Translations under genes and position numbers: made by a program | Source of the DNA: Roseburia sp. | GTDB lineage: Bacteria; Bacteroidota; Bacteroidia; Bacteroidales; Bacteroidaceae | Length of the DNA: 54,013 nt | Assembly (NCBI GenBank): GCA_023665185.1 | Contig: JAMPEL010000016.1 | Location: forward strand, 1 to 54,013 | Direction of reading: 5' to 3' | In this document: in pieces, positions 1 to 7,784 of the stretch | Layout of the letters: each line of letters starts with the position of its first letter | Numbering within the stretch: position 1 is the first letter of the stretch | Notes under the pieces: model-generated | Told to the model about the DNA's origin: nothing | Database searches by the model: none | What the model saw: the letters and a program-made list of their open reading frames with translations, nothing else

Positions 1-456
1 GCCCACTAAAACCCAAAATTACAAGGTGCTGAAAATTTATTTCCAAGGCACACTGGTTTTTTTCGCAAGGCGCACAAAATTTATTTTCAAGGCGCACAAA
101 ATTTTCAAAGCCCGTTTTTCGGCCTAAAATCGGGCTTTTCCCCGAATCGCTTCCTCAAAAAGACGGCAACCAGGTTTTCAATGCTCTGAAAAACAAAAAT
201 GGATTTTGAGTCCGGAAAAAGACTTTTTTAAGGACAAAATCTCATAACTCTCTGATTATCAATACATCCTATTTTGTACTGAACCCTTAGTTTTTGGACT
301 AAAACTGCATACTTTTTACTGAAAATATATTCTGTTGATTATCAATGGTTTATCTATATAACTCCAAAAATCAAGCCTCGAACAAGGGCAAGAAACTGCG
401 GAAAGTGTTAAAAAAACGGCTCTGTCACAAGTGACATAATGTCAATTACTCCTGTC
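1..456 (+). repeat. Dispersed 643-bp repeat, copy 1 (5' end cut off by window)
   Basis: This is the 3' two thirds of a repeat also present in full at 15658-16300 and 33838-34481, and as a 5' fragment at 53802-54013, all in the same orientation. It opens with four degenerate 22-nt tandem units starting at 22, 44, 66 and 88. A terminator-like hairpin follows (GCCCG at 110-114, CGGGC at 131-135), then two TGATTATCAAT words. Near the 3' end is the 13-bp palindrome TGACATAATGTCA. Similarity ends around 456. No gene of normal length lies in it. Confidence 0.9.
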
Positions 457-655
457 GGAATGGCAAAAGGAAAAAAACAGTCTCTGGCTATGCAAGTTTG
501 GGACAGGCAATGACTTGTGCATGTCGGTTTTGGCATACAATATGGGATTGTTGCACTTGACATGGCGAAACGGGTTGAAGTGGCAACAAACCAAGATTGT
601 GATAGCATCGGCATTGTTTTTTATGGCTAACAAACTAAGCGACATGAATATGAAA

Positions 656-693
656 AACAGAATCGGCAGTTTCTTTAAGTTGCCGATTCTGTT
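656..693 (-). terminator. Intrinsic terminator of the carbamoylputrescine amidase gene
   Basis: A perfect 13-bp stem (AACAGAATCGGCA at 656-668, complement at 681-693) encloses a 12-nt loop. Read on the minus strand it is followed by a short T run. It lies 55 bp after the stop codon at 748. The stretch 457-655 between repeat copy 1 and this hairpin holds no gene that I can support. Confidence 0.8.
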
Positions 694-747
694 TATAGCG
701 ATGTCCTTGTTCCAAACTCACGTGGATGTGTGGCGGATACTTAATGT

Positions 748-1629
748 TTACTCTGCATCGATAAATCTTTTTGTCAGATTGCCGAACTCTTCAATTCTGC
801 GGTCGCGCAAGAAAGGCCACCAGCGGCGCACATTCTCACAGCGTTTCATATCAACATCGACCACTGCCACTTCTTCGTTCTCGCATGAGGCGCGGTATAA
901 AATCTCACCCTGTGGGCCGGCAATAAAGCTGCTTCCCCAAAACTGTATGCCGTTGGTCTGTCCGGAAGGGTCAGGCTCGTATCCCGTTCTGTTGACCGCC
1001 ACCACCGGCAGCCCGTTGGCTACCGCATGGCCACGCTGCACGGTTGTCCATGCTTCGCGCTGCCGCTGCTGCTCTTCCTGCGTGTCGGTACTCTCATAGC
1101 CTATGGCTGTAGGATAAATCAGTAGTTCAGCCCCTTGCAAAGCCATAAGTCTTGCACCTTCCGGATACCACTGGTCCCAGCATACCTGTACTCCAAGACA
1201 TCCCACGCTTGTTTTGACAGGCTTGAATCCTATATCCCCAGGTGTGAAATAGAACTTCTCATAATATGCCGGGTCGTCAGGAATGTGCATCTTGCGATAT
1301 TTCCCGGCAATCGAGCCGTCCTTTTCGAATACGACAGCCGTGTTGTGATACAATCCGGCAGCCCGTTTCTCGAAAAGCGAGGTGACGAGCACGATGCCGT
1401 GCTTTCGGGCTATTTCTCCATAAAACTCAGTGGACGGTCCCGGTATTGGTTCTGCCAGATTGAACATTTCCGTGTTCTCCGTCTGGCAAAAGTACAATGA
1501 GTTGTGCAGCTCCTGAAGCACGACAAGCTGCGCGCCTTGTTGTACGGCCTTCTCTATGTTGTCTGCAAGTTTCTGCTTGTTGGCCTCAATGTCGGCAGAG
1601 CATGTTTGTTGTATAATCCCTATTTTCAT
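748..1629 (-). CDS. aguB: N-carbamoylputrescine amidase (nitrilase superfamily)
   Basis: The 293-aa protein belongs to the carbon-nitrogen hydrolase family. The catalytic triad is visible: Glu40 (VVLQELHN), Lys113 (YRKMHIPDDP) and Cys150 (VQVCWDQWYPE). The sequence around the Cys and the overall length fit N-carbamoylputrescine amidohydrolase, which releases putrescine, CO2 and ammonia in the agmatine route to polyamines. It should be cytoplasmic, as no signal peptide is visible. In many Bacteroidetes the gene sits beside agmatine deiminase (aguA). Here the downstream side is only a terminator and repeat copy 1, so any aguA lies beyond the repeat or elsewhere. A TATTTTTG box (1677-1684) lies about 48 bp upstream of the start. 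Another amidase of the family is possible but less likely. Confidence 0.9.
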   Translation of the reverse strand: MKIGIIQQTCSADIEANKQKLADNIEKAVQQGAQLVVLQELHNSLYFCQTENTEMFNLAEPIPGPSTEFYGEIARKHGIVLVTSLFEKRAAGLYHNTAVVFEKDGSIAGKYRKMHIPDDPAYYEKFYFTPGDIGFKPVKTSVGCLGVQVCWDQWYPEGARLMALQGAELLIYPTAIGYESTDTQEEQQRQREAWTTVQRGHAVANGLPVVAVNRTGYEPDPSGQTNGIQFWGSSFIAGPQGEILYRASCENEEVAVVDVDMKRCENVRRWWPFLRDRRIEEFGNLTKRFIDAE

Positions 1630-1676
1630 ATTGCTTTTTTTCTGTTTGCTTTTAATTCATATAGTTTTCAATCCTG

Positions 1677-1684
1677 CAAAAATA
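1677..1684 (-). promoter_or_regulatory. Candidate -7 box for aguB
   Basis: On the minus strand the sequence reads TATTTTTG, matching TAnnTTTG. No clear TTTG box is seen at the right distance upstream, so only the -7 element supports it. Confidence 0.45.
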
Positions 1685-1886
1685 CAGAGTTTCTCCGGAA
1701 TAAACGAAAGAAATGGGATAAATGCCCTCTTGGGGCTTTGCTTCCGGCCTTTGTTCTGAAACTTGTGGTGTCTTTTGCCCGTATGGTTGTTTGCCTTCTG
1801 CGTGCGTTGGCATTATAAATGCTTGTCAGTAAGCCGTTAAATGCTTATTTCTTCATCTTTTTGTCGTTCATTCCAAAGATTTTCCG

Positions 1887-1894
1887 TACTTTTG
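1887..1894 (+). promoter_or_regulatory. Candidate -7 box for the small lipoprotein
   Basis: TACTTTTG matches TAnnTTTG and lies 31 bp upstream of the ATG at 1926. A TTTG at 1860-1863 is somewhat too far (23 nt) for a standard -33 element. Confidence 0.45.
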
Positions 1895-1925
1895 TTGCAT
1901 ATTAAAATAACAATATAAACATATA

Positions 1926-2327
1926 ATGATGAAGAGGTTTCTGAATCAGAAAATAGAGTCGCTCCTTTCTGCCATTCTTGGCATTTTGGGTTTTGCGGCT
2001 TGTACGCGTAAGGTGGAGCTTGAGAAAACTCCGGTCACACCGCCTGTTCGTTACGAGCATGAGGCTGTGGAAGTGGCGAAGCCGGATCAGAAAAAGTCGG
2101 ACGAAGCGGAAAAGGAAAAGAAGAGTAAGTTGAAGAAAGTGAAGGTGGTGAAAAAGGCGGATGACTCCACGAAGGGTGTAAAAAACATTTTGGAACAGGT
2201 AGACAGCGTCCGTTCTTCTTACCGTGTGCTTTATGGCCCGCCTCCAGTTGCTTATCGTATAATTAAAGATAGCCCTGACGGTGAACTGTTGCGTTCTGAG
2301 TCGGAAGACCTCAATGTAAAGGATTAG
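1926..2327 (+). CDS. Small lipoprotein, resembles rSAM-associated lipoproteins
   Basis: This 133-aa protein has a lipoprotein signal: a charged start, the hydrophobic run LLSAILGILGFAAC, and a lipidation Cys at residue 26. A Lys/Glu-rich linker (about residues 50-80) follows, then a short conserved-looking patch, VLYGPPPVAYRI, near residue 102. The N-terminus and a 'YG.P...Y' patch recall the Bacteroidetes radical-SAM-associated lipoprotein families, but the patch is near the C-terminus here and no radical SAM maturase lies nearby. I treat that link as a suggestion only. It probably sits in the outer membrane facing the periplasm or the surface. It is a single gene with its own promoter box. 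Confidence 0.7.
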   Translation: MMKRFLNQKIESLLSAILGILGFAACTRKVELEKTPVTPPVRYEHEAVEVAKPDQKKSDEAEKEKKSKLKKVKVVKKADDSTKGVKNILEQVDSVRSSYRVLYGPPPVAYRIIKDSPDGELLRSESEDLNVKD

Positions 2328-2513
2328 CGTTGGACTTGTCAGTTGGACTTGTCGGTGCGTGGAGGCTTTTTAGTATGGGCCGCATTTTGTGCGCACCTGT
2401 GTTTCTTTAATTGCAGACCGCAACGTGTGAGGCGGTATGCGCTTTTGTGCTGCCGTAAGCGTTCTGTTTCTATAAAAACGGACACTTGATTTTAATTTCT
2501 CAATAATAAGCAC

Positions 2514-2521
2514 TACCTTTG
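2514..2521 (+). promoter_or_regulatory. Candidate -7 box for the aminotransferase gene
   Basis: TACCTTTG lies 43 bp before the ATG at 2565 and matches TAnnTTTG. The upstream -33 element is not convincing. Confidence 0.5.
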
Positions 2522-2564
2522 TGCCAATTTAACGTGTAAAAGAATATATTTGTAATAGAATAAA

Positions 2565-3767
2565 ATGCCTAAAATTTCAGTTCGTGGTACCGAAATGCCA
2601 AGCTCGCCAATCCGCAAGCTGGCACCTCTCGCCGATGATGCGAAGAGGAGAGGTATTCATGTATATCATCTTAATATAGGTCAGCCTGATTTGCCTACAC
2701 CGCAAGTGGCCATTGATGCGATACGCAATATTGACAGGAAAATTCTTGAGTATAGCCCAAGTCAGGGATACAGGAGCTATCGTGAGAAGCTGGTGGGATA
2801 TTATAAGAAGTACGACATAAATCTTACGGCTGACGATATTATCATCACAAGCGGAGGCTCGGAAGCGGTGTTGTTCGCATTCCTTTCTTGTCTGAATCCG
2901 GGAGATGAAATCATTGTCCCTGAGCCTGCGTATGCCAACTATATGGCGTTTGCCATATCGGCAGGTGCTGTGATACGCACTATTGCGACTACCATTGACG
3001 AGGGATTCAGTCTGCCGAAAGTGGAGAAATTTGAGGAACTGATAAATGAGCGTACCCGTGCCATATTGATATGCAATCCGAACAATCCGACGGGCTATCT
3101 CTATACTCGCCGTGAGATGAACCAGATTCGTGATCTTGTGAAGAAGTACGATCTGTATCTTTTTTCCGATGAGGTATATCGTGAGTTTATCTACACCGGA
3201 TCGCCTTACATCTCGGCTTGTCATCTTGAGGGCATAGAGCAGAATGTGGTGTTGATAGACTCTGTGTCAAAACGTTATTCGGAGTGCGGCATACGTGTCG
3301 GTGCTCTCATCACCAAGAATGCCGAAGTGCGTCAGGCTGTGATGAAATTCTGTCAGGCACGTCTCAGTCCTCCACTCATCGGTCAGATTGCGGCGGAAGC
3401 ATCACTCGATGCGCCTGAGGAATACACGCGTGACACGTATGACGAGTATGTGGAGCGGAGGAAATGTCTTATCGACGGATTGAACCGCATTCCGGGTGTG
3501 TACTCGCCTATTCCTATGGGAGCTTTCTATACAGTGGCAAAACTTCCGGTTGATGATTGTGAGAAGTTTTGTGCGTGGTGTCTCAAGGATTTTGATTATG
3601 AGGGAGAGACTGTGATGATGGCTCCCGCTTCCGGTTTCTATACGACTCCGGGTGCCGGACGTAATGAGGTCAGAATTGCTTATGTACTGAAAAAAGAAGA
3701 CCTTGTCCGTGCGCTTTTTGTTTTGAGAAAGGCATTGGAGGCTTATCCGGGGCGAACAGAAGATTAG
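2565..3767 (+). CDS. PLP-dependent class I/II aminotransferase (aspartate aminotransferase-like)
   Basis: The 400-aa protein is a fold-type I aminotransferase. Visible hallmarks are the substrate loop NIGQPDLPTP (38-47), SGGSEAV (97-102), NPNNPTG (171-177), the cofactor aspartate in SDEVY (Asp202), the Schiff-base lysine in SVSKRYS (Lys236) and the downstream Arg244. It should transfer amino groups between an amino acid and a 2-oxoacid in the cytoplasm. The aspartate aminotransferase-like branch is most likely, but the exact substrate cannot be read from sequence. It stands alone between its own -7 box and a strong terminator, and the ATG at 2565 is the only reasonable start. Confidence 0.9.
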   Translation: MPKISVRGTEMPSSPIRKLAPLADDAKRRGIHVYHLNIGQPDLPTPQVAIDAIRNIDRKILEYSPSQGYRSYREKLVGYYKKYDINLTADDIIITSGGSEAVLFAFLSCLNPGDEIIVPEPAYANYMAFAISAGAVIRTIATTIDEGFSLPKVEKFEELINERTRAILICNPNNPTGYLYTRREMNQIRDLVKKYDLYLFSDEVYREFIYTGSPYISACHLEGIEQNVVLIDSVSKRYSECGIRVGALITKNAEVRQAVMKFCQARLSPPLIGQIAAEASLDAPEEYTRDTYDEYVERRKCLIDGLNRIPGVYSPIPMGAFYTVAKLPVDDCEKFCAWCLKDFDYEGETVMMAPASGFYTTPGAGRNEVRIAYVLKKEDLVRALFVLRKALEAYPGRTED

Positions 3768-3786
3768 ATTCTTCGTATTGTAATAT

Positions 3787-3828
3787 AAAAGTTTTTGAGT
3801 TCTTGTATGAGAGAACTCGAAAACTTTT
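3787..3828 (+). terminator. Intrinsic terminator after the aminotransferase gene
   Basis: A 17-bp stem with one G-T wobble (3787-3803 and 3812-3828) encloses an 8-nt loop. It starts 20 bp after the stop codon. The stem itself ends in CTTTT. Confidence 0.75.
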
Positions 3829-3931
3829 AGTTTATATGTGCGACTGTGCGGCTTTGTTCTTGCAAGTTGTGCGGGTTTCGTGTCTGTCCCAATTTATATA
3901 ATGTAATAATCTAAGAATCCAAATACTTGAA

Positions 3932-5179
3932 ATGGCTTTTGAATTATTTGTAGCACGCCGTTTGTATGCTGATAATGATGGCAGGAAACGTATATCACGT
4001 CCTGCCATACGTATAGCCATGCTTGGAATTATTGTCGGGCTTGCCGTAATGATTGTCAGCTTGTGTGTGGTGCTCGGCTTCAAGCGCGATATCAGTTCCA
4101 AAGTTATAGGTTTTGGCTCGCATGTACAGGTGCTTAGTCTCACATTCGACCAAAACCGTGAGATGATGCCTGTACTGACCACCGATAGTCTTGAGCGTGT
4201 GATATGCCGGACAGAGGGAGTTCGGCATGTCCAGCGTTTTGTGCTGAAACTTGGCATGTTGAAGACAGAGGACGATTTTCGCGGCCTGACTTTTAAGGGG
4301 GTGGGAGAGGACTATGACATGTCTTTCTTTCAGGAGAATCTGATTGATGGACGGATTCCTTCGTTTGGAGCCTCCGAGTCGTCTGACAGCATTATCATCT
4401 CTAAAATTGTAGCTTCGGAGTTGGGGGTAAGTGTCGGTGACAGAATCTTTTCGTATTTTATAGGGAATGGATCTGCGCGTGCAAGAAAACTGACAGTGGC
4501 GGGGATTTTTCAGACAAACTTGTCTGAATATGACCGCAATTTTGTGCTGACCGACATTTATACCATGCGCAAACTGAACCGATGGGACTGTGACATGTCG
4601 TCAGGCTTTGAGGTGGAGATAGATGATTTCAGTCAATTGGATATGGTGACGCGGCAGCTGGTGGACAAAATCAACCATCGTGTCGATGAGTATGGTGCTA
4701 CATACGGCGCGTTCAGTATCAAGGAAATTGCTCCTCATACTTTTTCGTGGCTTGATGTGCTCGACATGAATGTATTGATGATTCTTGTACTGATGATTTG
4801 TGTCTCAGCCTTCACTGTCATATCCGGATTGCTCATTGTGATGCTTGAGCGTATCAATATGATAGGTATGCTGAAGGCTCTTGGAGCCACAAACTTGTCT
4901 GTGCGGAAAATATTCATGTATTTCTCTGTCATGCTTGTCGGAAAAGGTGTCGTGATAGGAAACATTGTGGGACTGTCTTTGTGTCTTGTTCAGAAACTGT
5001 TCGGTGTGGTAAAGCTTGATGCGTCTGTCTATTATATAGAGTCGGTTCCCATTGAATTTAATGTCTGGCTGATTCTTGTAGTGAATGTGTTGACGCTTTG
5101 TATTTCTGCTATGGTCATATTTTGCTCTTCTTTCTTTGTGAGCATAAGCAGTCCTGCTAAGACCATTCGTTTCGAATAG
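3932..5179 (+). CDS. FtsX/LolC-family ABC transporter permease
   Basis: The 415-aa protein has the layout of a LolC/LolE-type permease. One N-terminal membrane helix (about 27-49) is followed by a large periplasmic domain (about 55-270) and three C-terminal helices (about 275-305, 330-352 and 380-407). The motif after the second helix, MLERINMIGMLKALGAT, is typical of FtsX-like permeases. The family moves lipoproteins or other substrates from the inner membrane with a separate ATPase. No ATPase gene is adjacent, so the partner must be encoded elsewhere. In Bacteroidetes such orphan permeases are often annotated as lipoprotein-releasing components; that role is inferred. Confidence 0.88.
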   Translation: MAFELFVARRLYADNDGRKRISRPAIRIAMLGIIVGLAVMIVSLCVVLGFKRDISSKVIGFGSHVQVLSLTFDQNREMMPVLTTDSLERVICRTEGVRHVQRFVLKLGMLKTEDDFRGLTFKGVGEDYDMSFFQENLIDGRIPSFGASESSDSIIISKIVASELGVSVGDRIFSYFIGNGSARARKLTVAGIFQTNLSEYDRNFVLTDIYTMRKLNRWDCDMSSGFEVEIDDFSQLDMVTRQLVDKINHRVDEYGATYGAFSIKEIAPHTFSWLDVLDMNVLMILVLMICVSAFTVISGLLIVMLERINMIGMLKALGATNLSVRKIFMYFSVMLVGKGVVIGNIVGLSLCLVQKLFGVVKLDASVYYIESVPIEFNVWLILVVNVLTLCISAMVIFCSSFFVSISSPAKTIRFE

Positions 5180-5249
5180 TCTTTCTTTCTCAGATTGCTT
5201 GCCTCCTGAATGCAAATCCCATATAAATGGCAAAAAGATATGCCTTAGA

Positions 5250-5281
5250 CTTGTATATTAGATAAAAGAATACTACCTTTG
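5250..5281 (+). promoter_or_regulatory. Promoter of tRNA-Arg
   Basis: A CTTG element (5250-5253) and TACCTTTG (5274-5281) are spaced by 20 nt, the Bacteroidetes sigma-factor arrangement. The tRNA starts 21 nt downstream. Confidence 0.7.
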
Positions 5282-5302
5282 CAGACGAAAACGAAAAATG
5301 TT

Positions 5303-5376
5303 GGCTCGCTAGCTCAACTGAATAGAGCATTTGACTACGGATCAAAAGGTTATAGGTTTGAATCCTATGCGAGTCA
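5303..5376 (+). tRNA. tRNA-Arg (anticodon ACG)
   Basis: The 74-nt sequence folds into a full cloverleaf. The acceptor stem GGCTCGC pairs with GCGAGTC, with one G-T pair. The D stem is GCTC/GAGC. The anticodon stem TTTGA/TCAAA encloses loop CTACGGA with anticodon ACG. The T stem ATAGG/CCTAT encloses TTTGAAT. The discriminator base is A and the 3' CCA is not encoded. It reads CGU and, with inosine at position 34, CGC and CGA arginine codons. Confidence 0.97.
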
Positions 5377-5381
5377 CAAGG

Positions 5382-5418
5382 AAAGAGGAAATGCCTAACA
5401 ACATATCCTCTTTTTTTT
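5382..5418 (+). terminator. Intrinsic terminator of tRNA-Arg
   Basis: AAGAGGA pairs with TCCTCTT, followed by an unbroken run of T to 5418. It begins 6 bp after the tRNA. Confidence 0.9.
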
Positions 5419-5749
5419 GTCCACTATAAAACCAGATACAACCATCAGATTCATTTATTTCATGTTTCACATACAGATAAAAAAACGCAATAAGATGTTC
5501 CCACACCCTATTGCGCTCATTCAAATTTTTTCAAAACATTTTGAAAAAAATGAACAAATACTATGAAAAACTAACTCTGAAAAAATTACTTTATTTACGT
5601 ATGCAAAGATAAAAACAGTTTGTAATATGACAAAGAAAAATGTATGAATTTTGTATTGTTTGTTGTAAAAAATGGGGTATTTATTAGAAAATGTAAGTTT
5701 TATTCGTTTGGGAGTTGTCAATTTGTTATACTTAATGCATAAATATACC
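5419..5749. other. AT-rich intergenic stretch without a gene
   Basis: This very AT-rich 330 bp lies between the tRNA terminator and the Hsp20 terminator. An open frame on the minus strand (5521-5751) has a composition typical of AT-rich noncoding DNA and no ribosome binding site. I see no RNA structure or repeat here. Confidence 0.6.
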
Positions 5750-5788
5750 AAAACGGAACAACATCACAAATAGATGCTGCTCCGTTTT
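5750..5788 (-). terminator. Terminator of the Hsp20 gene
   Basis: AAAACGGA (5750-5757) pairs with TCCGTTTT (5781-5788). On the minus strand the stem ends in a T run. It lies 49 bp after the stop codon at 5838. Confidence 0.75.
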
Positions 5789-5837
5789 ATCTAATGATTA
5801 TGTTGCTATAAATTTTTTAATTCGAGATTTCCTTCCA

Positions 5838-6296
5838 TTATAGGATTTCAATATTCTGTGCCACTTTTGGCTCTTCTTTGATGATGATTTTAGGAAGACT
5901 GATAGTCAGCACTCCATTTTCCACTTTTGCGCCGATTTTCTTTTTGTCTACATCTTCTGGCAGAATCAAAGTCTGCTGGAATTTAGAGTAGGCAAATTCG
6001 CGGCGCAGATAGCGTACATTATTAACCTGCCTGTTTGTCTCTCCCTCTTTCGGCGCGTCTGATTCATGGTGCTTCTTTTCCATTGTAATCACCAAGTCAT
6101 TATTCTCGTTTATCTTGATATTGAAATCTTCCTTGCACATGCCTGGAGCTGCCACCTCTACTTTGTACTCCACATTACTTTCAAGCACGTTTATTGCCGG
6201 TGCGGTGGCTTTTGTTTTGGGCATCCATTCTGTGTCAAAGAAATCGTTGAAAATCTCTGGTAGCCATCCGTTTGTTGTTCTTCTGATTGGTGTCAT
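5838..6296 (-). CDS. Hsp20/alpha-crystallin family small heat shock protein
   Basis: The 152-aa protein has the alpha-crystallin domain over about residues 38-145. It includes the beta-strand motif AAPGMCKEDFNIKI and the family signature GVLTISLPK near the C-terminus, and ends in a short IXI-like tail (NIEIL). Small Hsp20 proteins bind unfolding proteins without ATP in the cytoplasm. The gene is monocistronic. It has an unusually good Shine-Dalgarno sequence for this phylum, AGGAGGT 6 bp before the ATG, and the upstream DNA contains TATAAT rather than a clear TAnnTTTG box. This fits strong, possibly stress-controlled expression by a different sigma factor, which is inference. Confidence 0.95.
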   Translation of the reverse strand: MTPIRRTTNGWLPEIFNDFFDTEWMPKTKATAPAINVLESNVEYKVEVAAPGMCKEDFNIKINENNDLVITMEKKHHESDAPKEGETNRQVNNVRYLRREFAYSKFQQTLILPEDVDKKKIGAKVENGVLTISLPKIIIKEEPKVAQNIEIL

Positions 6297-6302
6297 AATT
6301 GT

Positions 6303-6309
6303 ACCTCCT
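6303..6309 (-). promoter_or_regulatory. Strong Shine-Dalgarno of the Hsp20 gene
   Basis: On the minus strand this reads AGGAGGT, a full anti-SD match 6 nt before the start codon. Most genes here have little or no SD. Confidence 0.8.
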
Positions 6310-6477
6310 ATTTTTTTGTTATTAATTTATTATACAACCTAAAAACCATCGTAAAATGATTTTGTTCATTCTTTCGATGACGCTAATAGAGATGCAATTT
6401 GTGTACCAATAAAGAAGAATTTAGTGAAATGTGACATTTTGTCTTGTTCTCTGAAATATTGTCATGTGGTAGAGTTT

Positions 6478-7758
6478 TTATTTCTTTTTCCCAAATTCAG
6501 GGTCTATTTTTAGCAGAGCTGAAACTCCGACTGTGATGATGCAACTTGCCATTATCCATATAAAGAAGTTCTCATAGCCTATCATGTCCGCGATTTTTCC
6601 GGCAATCATTCCCGGGAGCATCATTCCGAGAGCCATGAATGCTGTGCAGATGGCATATATGGAAGTGCTGTTCTCTCCTCGTGAGAAATAGATAAGGTAG
6701 AGCATGTATGCCGTGAATCCGAATCCGTAGCCGAATTGTTCTATAAAGACACTGGTATTTATTAAAAGCAAGTCGCCTGTTTGTGTGGCGCCTAAATAAA
6801 TATATACGGCATCCGGCAGTGAGATGCTTAACACCATCCACCAAAACCATTTTTTCAATCCGTCTTTTGCTACTACAAATCCTCCAAGCAATCCTCCAAG
6901 TGTGAGTCCTATGATTCCTATTGTGCCATACACAAAACCTACCGTACCAGTCTCAAGTCCCATTCCTCCTTTTTCTATAGGGTCGAGCATGAAAGGGTTT
7001 ACTATTTTGACTAACTGTGCCTCTGGAAAACGGAAAAGCAGCATAAACAGCAAGGCTGAGACAATCTGTGGCTTTGAAAAGAAAATCTTCAGTGTTTTGT
7101 AAAATTCTCTCAGTGTATTTAGGGCACTGAATGTCCGGAACTGTTTGTTTGGATGGTCGGCATCAGTGTATTCCACTTTGGGAAGTATGAACTTGTGGTA
7201 TGCTGTGGCAATAAGGAAGAATCCTGTTATTACAAAGAATACAAGTGACCAAGACAAAGGAATGTTCCCTGTTTTTTCTATCTTTCCGGCTAACATGATG
7301 AGCGCGCCCTGTCCAAATATGGTGGCTATTCTGTAGAACGTGCTTCGTATGCCTACGTAGAAAGCCTGTTCATGACTGTCAAGGGCAAGAATATAAAATC
7401 CGTCAGCGGCTATGTCGTGTGTGGCACTGCTGAATGCCATGAGCCAAAAGAATGCCAGAGATGCTTTTAGCCACAGTGCCGTAGGCAGAGTGAGAGCTAT
7501 ACCGGCGCATCCTGCGCCGATAAGCAGCTGCATGGTGATAATCCACCAACGTTTTGTTTTTATAGCATCGATGAACGGACTCCACAGTGGCTTGATGACC
7601 CATGGCAGATACAGCCATGATGTGTAAAGTGCGAGGTCGGTATTCGACAACCCCATTTTCTTGTACATAGTTGTCGATATAGCCATTACAGCCACGTATG
7701 GCAAGGCCTCTGCAAAGTAGAGGGATGGAACCCATGAATATGCCTTTGTCTTTTTCAT
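6478..7758 (-). CDS. MFS permease, AmpG-like (last gene of four-gene operon)
   Basis: The 426-aa protein has about 12 hydrophobic segments and AmpG/MFS features: an early YFAEALPYVAV helix, WSPFIDAI after helix 2 and THDIAADGFYI in helix 4-5. AmpG-type permeases import anhydro-muropeptides through the inner membrane. I chose the internal ATG at 7758 because the longer frame (to 7851) would overlap the stop of the upstream gene at 7785 and add a hydrophilic tail. With this start the gap is 26 bp. It follows a second MFS gene, a SpoIID-like gene and a GT2/HIT gene on the same strand. The substrate is inferred from family and context. Confidence 0.85.
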   Translation of the reverse strand: MKKTKAYSWVPSLYFAEALPYVAVMAISTTMYKKMGLSNTDLALYTSWLYLPWVIKPLWSPFIDAIKTKRWWIITMQLLIGAGCAGIALTLPTALWLKASLAFFWLMAFSSATHDIAADGFYILALDSHEQAFYVGIRSTFYRIATIFGQGALIMLAGKIEKTGNIPLSWSLVFFVITGFFLIATAYHKFILPKVEYTDADHPNKQFRTFSALNTLREFYKTLKIFFSKPQIVSALLFMLLFRFPEAQLVKIVNPFMLDPIEKGGMGLETGTVGFVYGTIGIIGLTLGGLLGGFVVAKDGLKKWFWWMVLSISLPDAVYIYLGATQTGDLLLINTSVFIEQFGYGFGFTAYMLYLIYFSRGENSTSIYAICTAFMALGMMLPGMIAGKIADMIGYENFFIWIMASCIITVGVSALLKIDPEFGKKK

Positions 7759-7784
7759 AAATGAGTATTGCTTTTGTGTGTATT

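Noticed and set aside
457-570. Protein-like short frames after repeat copy 1 (MAKGKKQSLAMQVW..., then a second piece after a TGA)
   Set aside because: Only two short pieces split by a stop, no recognised family and no RBS; probably chance.
515-1099. Long plus-strand open frame near the left end
   Set aside because: It overlaps the aguB gene and its terminator on the other strand and has no family signature; it is a shadow of aguB.
5521-5751. 76-codon minus-strand frame downstream of the tRNA
   Set aside because: Very AT-rich, Phe/Ile/Lys-biased translation and no RBS; ordinary for noncoding AT-rich DNA.
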